Source of the DNA: Streptomyces sp. DG1A-41 | Lineage (GTDB): Bacteria > Actinomycetota > Actinomycetes > Streptomycetales > Streptomycetaceae | Length of the DNA stretch: 64,000 nt | Reading direction: 5' to 3' | Assembly: GCF_037055355.1 (NCBI RefSeq) | Contig: NZ_CP146350.1 | Location: 124,001 to 188,000, forward strand | In this document: piece by piece, positions 1 to 6,337 of the stretch | Position numbering within the stretch: position 1 is the first letter of the stretch | Layout of the letters: each line of letters starts with the position of its first letter | Program-made: the position numbers and the translations under genes | The notes under the pieces: model-generated | The model's input: the letters and a program-made list of their open reading frames with translations, nothing else | Database searches by the model: none | Told to the model about the DNA's origin: nothing

Positions 1-1880
1 ACGGCCTGGGACCGGCCGAGGCCGTCCGTGTCCTCGCCGGCATCGTCCTCCGATCCGCCCTGCTCACCGGCGTTCGCGGTGCCGCCTTCGGGCGTGGGCG
101 TCGCGAGCACCTCCGGTTCGCCGGTGCGCTGCGCGGCCGTGGGCGAGCCGCCCTGCTCCGGCTCGGGCGCCGGCTTGCCCGTCGCCGGCGGCTCGGCGGC
201 CTCGCCCTTCCCGCCGTCGCCCGTGTCGCCGGGCTTTCCGCCGGCGTTGCCGTCCTGCGGGGCGGCCGGGGTGCGGGTGGGCTGCTCCTGTGGGGCCTCG
301 GGGGTTTTCGTCGGCTGTTCCTGCGGGTCCTCTCCCGGGTTGTCGCCCGGCTCGGCTTCCGCTCCGGCGCCGCACGTGCGGCCGTCGTTGATGCAGTCGG
401 CCATCTCCCGCATCAGGCCGTCGTCGAAGACGTTGATGAAGTCGCCGTGGTCCGTGACCGGCTTGTGCAGCTGTTCCGGGAAGGAGTCCACCGCGAACAG
501 CGGTGTCGTACGGCCGCCGTCCTCCAGGCTCGGCGCGTCGACGTCGTAGACGATGCGCTGGACCAGCTGCGGGATGGGCCGGAAGCCGGAGGGGCAGTTG
601 CCGGCGGCGTCCGTGAACGCCACGTGGGTGCGGTGGTTGGCGCTGTCGATGTTGCGGCCGTCCCAGCAGCTCTGGAACGTGAAGGTGCGGACCACGTCGC
701 TGCCCTGCGGGCACAGCGGGTACTTGTCCTTCAGCTGCCGGTCCTCGAAGCCCGTACAGCTCCAGGAGGCGTTGGCGTTGGCCGGGCCGTTCACGAACGA
801 CTTGGCGTCGCCGGTGATGATGCGCAGCAGCCGCGGCATGGCGGTGACCTTGGCGCGCGGGTTCCCCACGAAGGTCAGCGTGACCTGCTTCGGCGTGACG
901 ATCTCGCCGGCGTTGCCCTCGATGCCGCCGCCGGGCGAGTTGGCGTCCTGTTCCTGGGCGCCGTTCTGGAGTCGTAGCACGGGCCAGTAGTAGGAGGACT
1001 TGTCGCCCTGGTCGGCGCAGCTCGTCCCGGCGTTCGCGAGGTCCTGGTCGCTGGCGAAGGCGTTGTTGGCCTGGTTTCCGACGTAGTCGTGGAAGTGGTG
1101 GGCGCCGTTGGTGACGCCCGGGGCGGCGATGATGTTGTCGGAGTTGAACAGGCCGTTCTCGTTCACACCGCAGTCGGTGACGAAGGAACCCCGGGAGGCT
1201 TTCGTCCCCTGGCGCGGGCTGCCGGCGTCGGGCTGGACGCTGGTGATGGGCGCGAAGTCGGCCGCGACGGGGCCGTTGCCCGCCTGTCCGCCGTTACCGC
1301 CCTGGCCATCGCCCTGCTCCTGGCCGCCCTGCTTCTGCTCCTGGCCGGGCTGCTGGTCGCCGTTGCCGTCCTGGCCTTCGCCCTGCGCGGGGGCCTGACT
1401 GTCCGAGTCCCGTACGGCGCAGGCGGCCAGGGCCTCGAGGCCTTCGGGGCGGTCCCCCACGCGGTCGATGGCGATCGCGATGCGCTCGATGGCCGCGCCC
1501 CGCTTGTCCTTCAGCGGGTTCATGATGGAGTTGTCGGCGAAGCCGGAGTCCTGCCGCACCTGCTGTGCGGATTCGCTCAGCCGCTGGTAGGCCTTGGCGA
1601 TCTGCTCGTCCAGGAGGGCTAGTTCCTTGGCGACCTCGGCCCTCGCCTGCTCGGGGACCGAGGTCAGCCGGCTGCCGACGTCCGGGCAGTCGATCGTGGC
1701 GCCCGCGGTGCGGACCCCCGCGCCGGACCGTGTCCGGGCGGGATCACCGTCCGAACCGCCGTCCGTGGCCGAGGCGTAGACGTTCGCCGCCATCAGGCCG
1801 CCTCCGCCCAGGATCAGCGCGAATGCGGCGAAGGTCGCGCGCCGTGGGCCTGTAGGGCGTCTTCGCGTGTTGCGTCCCAA
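1..1880 (-). CDS. Secreted DUF1996-family protein (partial, C-terminus outside window)
   Basis: Secreted protein of unknown activity; the C-terminal end is cut off by the window edge. I place the start at a TTG at 1880, because GGAGAG lies five bases upstream (complement of 1886-1891). An Arg-rich N-terminus is followed by a hydrophobic stretch (AAFALILGGGGLMAANVYA), a signal peptide or anchor. A Gln/Gly/Asp-rich linker spans roughly residues 160-205. The DUF1996 domain follows, with its HHFHDYVG motif near residue 260, and a Pro/Thr/Glu-rich tail runs to the window edge. The family is known as a secreted domain of undetermined function in fungi and actinomycetes. It lies downstream of an LPMO gene on the same strand but has its own upstream region with two palindromes. 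The family call is firm, the role unknown. Confidence 0.85.
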   Translation of the reverse strand, partial: MGRNTRRRPTGPRRATFAAFALILGGGGLMAANVYASATDGGSDGDPARTRSGAGVRTAGATIDCPDVGSRLTSVPEQARAEVAKELALLDEQIAKAYQRLSESAQQVRQDSGFADNSIMNPLKDKRGAAIERIAIAIDRVGDRPEGLEALAACAVRDSDSQAPAQGEGQDGNGDQQPGQEQKQGGQEQGDGQGGNGGQAGNGPVAADFAPITSVQPDAGSPRQGTKASRGSFVTDCGVNENGLFNSDNIIAAPGVTNGAHHFHDYVGNQANNAFASDQDLANAGTSCADQGDKSSYYWPVLRLQNGAQEQDANSPGGGIEGNAGEIVTPKQVTLTFVGNPRAKVTAMPRLLRIITGDAKSFVNGPANANASWSCTGFEDRQLKDKYPLCPQGSDVVRTFTFQSCWDGRNIDSANHRTHVAFTDAAGNCPSGFRPIPQLVQRIVYDVDAPSLEDGGRTTPLFAVDSFPEQLHKPVTDHGDFINVFDDGLMREMADCINDGRTCGAGAEAEPGDNPGEDPQEQPTKTPEAPQEQPTRTPAAPQDGNAGGKPGDTGDGGKGEAAEPPATGKPAPEPEQGGSPTAAQRTGEPEVLATPTPEGGTANAGEQGGSEDDAGEDTDGLGRSQA

Positions 1881-1928
1881 GGGTGCTCTCCTGCGCTTGT
1901 GGCGTATCGGGCATGAAAATCCCCTCGC

Positions 1929-1942
1929 CCCGTACGTACGGG
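1929..1942. promoter_or_regulatory. Perfect 14-nt palindrome upstream of the DUF1996 gene
   Basis: CCCGTACGTACGGG is a perfect inverted repeat about 50 nt upstream of the TTG start at 1880. It is an operator-like element; no regulator can be assigned from the sequence. Confidence 0.4.
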
Positions 1943-1965
1943 AGCACCGGCGTGTTCACGTGTTT

Positions 1966-1977
1966 CGAAAATTTTCG
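1966..1977. promoter_or_regulatory. AT-centred 12-nt palindrome upstream of the DUF1996 gene
   Basis: CGAAAATTTTCG is a perfect palindrome with eight A/T bases at its centre, which stands out in a genome this GC-rich. It lies about 86 nt upstream of the TTG start at 1880, where an operator or promoter element would be expected. Confidence 0.4.
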
Positions 1978-2009
1978 GAGAACTCTCATGAAGCCGCGAA
2001 ACACCCGGC

Positions 2010-2036
2010 CCCCGCCGGACCCATGGCCCGGCGGGG
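2010..2036 (-). terminator. Hairpin between the LPMO and DUF1996 genes
   Basis: A 9-bp GC stem (CCCCGCCGG at 2010-2018 pairs with CCGGCGGGG at 2028-2036) with a 9-nt loop lies ten bases after the LPMO stop. It is the likely LPMO terminator; there is no T-run, as is common in Streptomyces. Confidence 0.55.
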
Positions 2037-2045
2037 AACCGCAGG

Positions 2046-2735
2046 TCAGCGGAAGTTCACGTCACTGCACAGGAAGTAGGTCTGGTCCATGTGCGACGCC
2101 TGCCAGATCGTGTAGACGACGTGCCGGCCGCTCAGGCCCGACGTGCTCACGGGGATCTCGTAGTTCTGGCTGGGCGCGTACTTGCCGGTGCGTGCGACGA
2201 GTTGGAGGTCGTTCCAGGTCAGCGGCTGGGTGGTGGGGTCGAAGCCCTGCCGTGTGACGTACACCAGGAAGTAGTCGGCGCCATGGCTGGCCTGGTCGTA
2301 CAGCTTCACGGTGAAATCGGCGCCGATGTCGGTCGTCTTCCAGGCTCCCACCGCGTCGAGGGAGTTGTACCGGCCGCCCTCGGTGCGTCCGCCGCTGCAC
2401 AGCTGGCCGTTGGGGACCACGGCCTGGAAGTTGCCGCCGGATCCGTTGCGGTACAGGCCGTTCCAGTTCCACATGGCGTTGGGGTTGTCCTGCCACGCCT
2501 GCCAGCACATGGGGTCCTGCTGCGCCATCGCGGGATTCTGGAAGTCGCTCCCCCAGCGCAGCCAGCAGCCGTAGTTGCGGGAGGCCGGGTCGACGACCGA
2601 GCCGTGGGCGACGGCGGTGCCGCTCCACGGGAGCAGGCTCAGCAGCGCGGCGACCAGCACGCTCAGGGCGAGCGTCAGGCGCGATCGGACCTTGAGAGCA
2701 TGACGACACCTAAGGACATGACCATGACAATCCAT
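2046..2735 (-). CDS. AA10 lytic polysaccharide monooxygenase (secreted, single domain)
   Basis: Secreted copper enzyme that oxidatively cleaves crystalline cellulose and/or chitin. The start is ATG at 2735, preceded by AAGAAGGAG; the reading frame extends further upstream but without a better site. Residues 1-43 are a signal peptide ending in TAVA, so the mature protein begins HGSVVDPASRN, placing the obligatory first histidine of the copper brace at position 1. The second histidine is in QASHGADYF, and the C-terminal YFLCSDVNF carries the conserved axial Phe region. There is no carbohydrate-binding module (229 aa). From memory the sequence closely resembles the single-domain Streptomyces coelicolor ScLPMO10B type, which acts on both chitin and cellulose. 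The CebR-like box 68 nt upstream argues for cellulose/cello-oligosaccharide control. Confidence 0.95.
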   Translation of the reverse strand: MDCHGHVLRCRHALKVRSRLTLALSVLVAALLSLLPWSGTAVAHGSVVDPASRNYGCWLRWGSDFQNPAMAQQDPMCWQAWQDNPNAMWNWNGLYRNGSGGNFQAVVPNGQLCSGGRTEGGRYNSLDAVGAWKTTDIGADFTVKLYDQASHGADYFLVYVTRQGFDPTTQPLTWNDLQLVARTGKYAPSQNYEIPVSTSGLSGRHVVYTIWQASHMDQTYFLCSDVNFR

Positions 2736-2802
2736 GATCTCCTTCTTTCGGATGTGGGGGTTATGGGGCTTTCGATGGGCCTTCGTGGGGGTGCGGGGCA
2801 TG

Positions 2803-2816
2803 TGGGAGCGCTCCCG
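2803..2816. promoter_or_regulatory. CebR-type operator upstream of the LPMO gene
   Basis: TGGGAGCGCTCCCG matches the Streptomyces CebR operator TGGGAGCGCTCCCA in 13 of 14 positions and lies 68 nt upstream of the LPMO ATG. CebR is the LacI-family repressor of cellulase and cellobiose-uptake genes, relieved by cello-oligosaccharides. No cebR gene is in the window. Confidence 0.8.
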
Positions 2817-2928
2817 CAAGGCACAGGCTGCGCTCGATGGCACGGGTCGGCAACGTTCGATTGCGCCACTTCCGCTCGTCCTGGCGCGTTCGATCCGTTC
2901 GACGGAGACGCCCCGACAGAGGCGGCCC

Positions 2929-3561
2929 TCACAGCCGGTCGAGTTCCTTCGTGGCGCGTCCGAGGTAGGTGACCGAGCCGTCCCCGGGGACGTCGATCTC
3001 GCGGAAGCCCATGCGGTCGTAGAAGGCTCTGGCCGGGGTGTTGGCGGTGGCCATGGCCAGGTGGACGGCCGGCACTCCCCTGTCCTGGAGGGCTTGCACG
3101 AACGTCCGCATCAGGCGGCGTCCGTGGCCGCGCCCCTGGCTGTCGGGCAGCAGGTCGATGTGCAGGTGCGCCGGATAGGCGGCCAGTTCCGGGGCCACCA
3201 TCCGTTCGGGGTGGTGCAGCAGATGAGCGATCGCCTCGTCCGGGGTGCGCGGCGGTTCGGGCGGTTGCGGGTAGCGTTCGGCGACCAGCGGCAGCCACGT
3301 GGTGCGGAAGGCCTCGGCGAAGCGCGGGGTGTCCGCCGTGCCGAGGATGTAGCCGACCGCCGGCCCCTGCCCGTCGTCCAGCACGAAGGCCAGTTCCGGC
3401 TCCAGATGGACGTACGGAGCCGCGAAGGTGGCCGGGAAGACGCCCGGGTCCGTGTAGTGGGGGCGGCTGTCCTTGCCGTGGTGCGCGGTGCGGACGCAGA
3501 TGTCCTCGAGGGCCGGGCGGTCCTCGGGGCGGTACGGGCGGATGGCGGGGAGTGTGGTCAC
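2929..3561 (-). CDS. GNAT-family N-acetyltransferase, O-GlcNAcase-associated type
   Basis: Predicted cytoplasmic acetyl-CoA-dependent acetyltransferase with unknown acceptor (210 aa from GTG 3561). The GNAT acetyl-CoA loop is visible as GRGHGRRLM, followed by the typical AFYDRMGFREI near the end. The N-terminal half (IRPYRPEDRPALEDICVRTA, then AFVLDDGQGPAVGYILGTAD) fits, as I recall it, the group of Streptomyces GNAT proteins whose structure resembles the C-terminal acetyltransferase-like domain of human O-GlcNAcase. A TTG at 3597 would add 12 residues, but that region contains a CebR-like palindrome, so I prefer the GTG; no strong ribosome binding site decides it. The neighbouring LPMO gene on the same strand has its own promoter region. 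Confidence 0.85.
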   Translation of the reverse strand: MTTLPAIRPYRPEDRPALEDICVRTAHHGKDSRPHYTDPGVFPATFAAPYVHLEPELAFVLDDGQGPAVGYILGTADTPRFAEAFRTTWLPLVAERYPQPPEPPRTPDEAIAHLLHHPERMVAPELAAYPAHLHIDLLPDSQGRGHGRRLMRTFVQALQDRGVPAVHLAMATANTPARAFYDRMGFREIDVPGDGSVTYLGRATKELDRL

Positions 3562-3580
3562 GGCGGCATCGTGCCGTGGA

Positions 3581-3594
3581 GGGGAGCGCTCCCT
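3581..3594. promoter_or_regulatory. CebR-like palindrome at the GNAT gene start
   Basis: GGGGAGCGCTCCCT contains the perfect 12-nt core GGGAGCGCTCCC found in CebR operators, with both outer bases changed. It lies 20 nt upstream of the preferred GTG start at 3561, where a repressor would block transcription or translation initiation. Confidence 0.6.
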
Positions 3595-3623
3595 CAACCC
3601 CGTGCGGGGAGCTCCCCGGGGCC

Positions 3624-3888
3624 ATGCACTCCGGCATGGTCACCTTCTCCGTGCGGGGCAAGGGCTTCGCCTCGGTGACGAGGGAGGGCCGGATGCAGCC
3701 GTATGTGCCGCAGGAGCAGACCGACGCCGCCCAGGCCGCGCATCGGCCGGTGAGCGCCTCGTGCGCAGGGGCACGCCTGCCGGTTTCCGCGTGCCGCTCG
3801 CCGACATCGACTGCAAGGGCCTGAACGCCCTGGCCCGGGCGGCCTGGTTCCACCGCGCGCCGAAGCGGATCGCCGCGGTGGCGGCCGA
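3624..3888 (+). pseudogene. YjbR/MmcQ-like DNA-binding protein remnant
   Basis: Two reading frames together resemble the MmcQ/YjbR family. From 3624 one reads MVTFSVRGKGFASVTREGR, then the match moves to another frame with FRVPLADIDCKGLNALARAA and FHRAPKRIAA, the typical C-terminus of the family. The N-terminal third is missing and at least one frameshift separates the halves. No intact frame covers the region, so it is called decayed. Confidence 0.5.
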
Positions 3889-3929
3889 CAGCCCCGGTGG
3901 CGATCTGCCCGCCGGAATCGTCAGGCCCC

Positions 3930-4062
3930 GGGGCCGTCGTGACGACGCTGGAGCGGCACAGCGCTCCGGGCGGAACGTGTCCCGCTGCACGGGATCGGGC
4001 CGAAGGCCGTGCGTGTGCTGTCGGAGGCGCTGGAACAGCGGGCGCTCGCCCTGCGTGGGTGA
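3930..4062 (+). pseudogene. Helix-hairpin-helix DNA-binding protein remnant
   Basis: The last 30 codons before a TGA at 4060-4062 read VPLHGIGPKAVRVLSEAL followed by a short tail, the hallmark helix-hairpin-helix C-terminus of small (about 90 aa) actinobacterial proteins. The upstream part (TTLERHSA) is in a different frame, and the frame containing the HhH hits a stop at about 3940. Interpreted as a decayed gene; no start or ribosome binding site remains. Confidence 0.45.
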
Positions 4063-4134
4063 CGCACGCCTGGACAGCCGACGCCGGCAAAACGAGGGCG
4101 GCTTAACTGCCCAGCCCGGGGTTACCCGGGTCAC

Positions 4135-5262
4135 ATGGTTAAATTGCACATTCCTGGACGGAAAGAACATCACCCGACGGAGGCTCCGCCTCGGGCCTCC
4201 ACCCCCGGCCGGGCTCCCGCTCCGGCCGCGGAAGGGCCGGCTGGTGCTGCGCAGCGGCCCGCGCCGAGGGCGGATGAGGAGCCCGGCCCGGGGCCCGAAG
4301 TGGAGCGGGCGGCTCCGGACAGCCCGAGTGACCTCCCCCGTAAGTCGTGGGGTGCGGTGCTGAAGGGGAGCCTGCGGGAGTTCAAGGACGACGAGCTGAC
4401 CGACCGGGCGGCCGCGCTCACGTACTACGGAGTGCTGGCGCTGTTCCCGGCACTGCTGGTGCTGGTGTCCTTGCTGGGCATCACCGGCAAGTCGACCACG
4501 GACAAGGTGCTCGAGAACGTCCAGAATTTCGCCCCGGGCGCGGCCCGCGACATCATCACCCGGGCCGTCGAGCAGTTGCAGGGCAACGCCGGAATCGGTT
4601 CGTTGATGGCGATCGTCGGTCTCGTCCTCGCGGTGTGGTCGGCCTCCGGCTACGTGGGGGCGTTCATCCGCTCCGCCAACGCCGTCTACGACATGCCCGA
4701 GGGCCGGCCGGTGTGGAAGCTGCTGCCGGTGCGGCTTGGAGTGACGATCGTGCTGATGGTGATGGCGGTGATCAGCGCGCTGATCGTGGTCTTCACGGGC
4801 GGGCTGGCCCGGCAGGCCGGAACCGCACTCGGGATCGGGGACACCGCGCTGACGGTGTGGTCGATCGCGAAGTGGCCCGCTCTGGTGGTGCTGGTCACGA
4901 TCATGATCGCGATCCTGTACTGGGCGACCCCGAACGCCAAGGTGAAGGGGTTCCGCTGGATCACGCCGGGCAGCATGCTGGCCCTGCTGATCTGGATGGC
5001 CGCCTCGGCCGGATTCGCGATCTACGTGGCCAACTTCGCCTCGTACAACAAGACCTACGGCACGATGGCCGGCGTCATCGTCTTCCTGGTGTGGCTGTGG
5101 ATCACCAATCTGGCGATTCTGCTGGGCCTGGAGTTCGACGCGGAGACGGCCCGGCAGCGGGCCATCGCCGGTGGTCATCCGCCCGAGGCCGAGCCGTACA
5201 CGCAGCCGCGTGACACCCGGACGTGGGACGAAGAGGACCGGCGCCGTATGGAAGGGACCTGA
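4135..5262 (+). CDS. YihY/BrkB family inner-membrane protein
   Basis: Integral membrane protein of the YihY/BrkB family (375 aa), whose biochemical role is not settled; the old RNase BN label is a misannotation. Residues 1 to about 75 are a Pro/Ala/Glu-rich cytoplasmic segment. The conserved core starts with LTDRAAALTYYGVLALFPAL and has six hydrophobic segments, ending with GVIVFLVWLWITNLAILLG and the family signature LEFDAE. The C-terminus is short and polar. The ATG at 4135 gives a full-length family member, but no clear Shine-Dalgarno precedes it. It is transcribed alone; the convergent flavodoxin gene ends 6 nt away. Confidence 0.9.
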   Translation: MVKLHIPGRKEHHPTEAPPRASTPGRAPAPAAEGPAGAAQRPAPRADEEPGPGPEVERAAPDSPSDLPRKSWGAVLKGSLREFKDDELTDRAAALTYYGVLALFPALLVLVSLLGITGKSTTDKVLENVQNFAPGAARDIITRAVEQLQGNAGIGSLMAIVGLVLAVWSASGYVGAFIRSANAVYDMPEGRPVWKLLPVRLGVTIVLMVMAVISALIVVFTGGLARQAGTALGIGDTALTVWSIAKWPALVVLVTIMIAILYWATPNAKVKGFRWITPGSMLALLIWMAASAGFAIYVANFASYNKTYGTMAGVIVFLVWLWITNLAILLGLEFDAETARQRAIAGGHPPEAEPYTQPRDTRTWDEEDRRRMEGT

Positions 5263-5267
5263 CCCGT

Positions 5268-5720
5268 TCAGCCCATGAGTACGGCGGCGACCGTCGCGCC
5301 CAGTTCCCAGCACTTCTCGACGTCGCCCTTGCCGGGCTCGCCGGTCACGGTCACCGGCTCGGCGGCGCGGCGCCAGCCGAGGCCCGTCGTGATCGACTCG
5401 ATGCCCCGCACGGCTCCGGTGACGTCGTTCCCGCCGTGCACCCAGTAGCCGAAGGGCCGGCCGCGGGTCGCGTCCAGGCAGGGGTAGTAGACCTGGTCGA
5501 AGAAGTGCTTGAGGGCGCCGGACATATAGCCGAGGTTCGCGGGGGTGCCGAGGAGGTAGCCGTCGGCGGCGAGGACGTCGGAGACGGTGGCGGCCAGCGC
5601 CGGCACGCGGACGACCCGGACGCCCTCGATCTCGGGGTCGCTCGCCCCGGAGACGACGGCTTCGAACATCGCCTGGCAGTTGGGCGAGGGCGTGTGATGG
5701 ACGATCAGCAAGGTGGCCAC
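5268..5720 (-). CDS. Flavodoxin-like NAD(P)H-dependent FMN reductase
   Basis: Small cytoplasmic flavoprotein (150 aa) of the flavodoxin/FMN-reductase fold. The phosphate-binding loop region is HHTPSPNCQAM near the N-terminus. GTPANLGYMSGALKHFFDQV is the typical second FMN-contacting segment, and YWVHGGNDVTGAV the third. Length fits single-domain family members. Substrate unknown. It diverges from the SRPBCC gene at 5816, with about 95 bp between the two starts. Confidence 0.85.
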   Translation of the reverse strand: MATLLIVHHTPSPNCQAMFEAVVSGASDPEIEGVRVVRVPALAATVSDVLAADGYLLGTPANLGYMSGALKHFFDQVYYPCLDATRGRPFGYWVHGGNDVTGAVRGIESITTGLGWRRAAEPVTVTGEPGKGDVEKCWELGATVAAVLMG

Positions 5721-5815
5721 GTCCCCCGACCTTACAAGTCGTGACGACTATGAGTGTCCGGCGCGAGATCTGGTACCCGTCCGTCGCTCGCCGTACGAGA
5801 AAGGGAGGTACCGCC

Positions 5816-6265
5816 TTGTCACAGGTTGAGGAATCCATCGAGGTCCGAGTCCCGGTGCACACCGCGTACAACCAGTGGACGCAGTTCGAGGACTTCCCCC
5901 GGTTCATGGACGGCGTCGAGCGCATCGAGCAGCGCACCGACACCCTGACGCACTGGGTGACGAAGGTCGGCGGCCAGGAGCGGGAGTTCGACGCGGAGAT
6001 CACCGAGCAGATCCCCGACGAGCGCGTCGCCTGGACCACCGTGAACGGCGACGCCCGGCAGGCCGGTGTGGTCACCTTCCACCGCATCCAGGACGACACG
6101 ACGAAGGTCATGCTCCAGATGGACTTCGATCCCGGCGGCGTGGCCGAGACCGTGGGCGACAAGCTCGGGTTCGTCAAGCGGCAGGTCTCCGGTGATCTGC
6201 GGCGGTTCAAGCAGTTCATGGAGGCCCGTGGGACGGAGACCGGGGCCTGGCGCGGCGAGGTCTGA
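5816..6265 (+). CDS. SRPBCC (cyclase/dehydrase-type) protein
   Basis: Helix-grip ligand-binding protein of the SRPBCC/polyketide-cyclase-like superfamily (149 aa). The start is TTG 5816 because AAGGGAGG lies eight bases upstream; the frame is open to 5741 but without a ribosome site. The hallmark N-terminus is VEESIEVRVPVHTAYNQW with FEDFPRFMDGVE. The rest follows the usual beta pattern, ending with a long helix (KRQVSGDLRRFKQFME). Stand-alone members like this are common in Streptomyces and their ligand is unknown. It is followed by a strong terminator. Confidence 0.88.
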   Translation: MSQVEESIEVRVPVHTAYNQWTQFEDFPRFMDGVERIEQRTDTLTHWVTKVGGQEREFDAEITEQIPDERVAWTTVNGDARQAGVVTFHRIQDDTTKVMLQMDFDPGGVAETVGDKLGFVKRQVSGDLRRFKQFMEARGTETGAWRGEV

Positions 6266-6286
6266 CAGGTCTGCTCGGGCAAGGAC

Positions 6287-6322
6287 GGCGGCCCGCCACC
6301 ACGCACGTGGTGGCGGGCCGCC
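6287..6322. terminator. Strong bidirectional terminator
   Basis: A perfect 16-bp stem (GGCGGCCCGCCACCAC at 6287-6302, complement at 6307-6322) with a 4-nt loop, followed by TTCTG. It lies between the convergent SRPBCC and P-type ATPase genes and can serve both. Confidence 0.85.
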
Positions 6323-6337
6323 TTCTGTCGTCGTCCG

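Noticed and set aside
2675..4090. 471-codon minus-strand frame over the GNAT gene
   Set aside because: It is out of frame with the GNAT protein, which has clear family motifs, and has shadow-type composition.
4142..4146. TTA at the start of the YihY gene as a bldA codon
   Set aside because: The TTA spans two codons (GTT AAA) and is not read as leucine.
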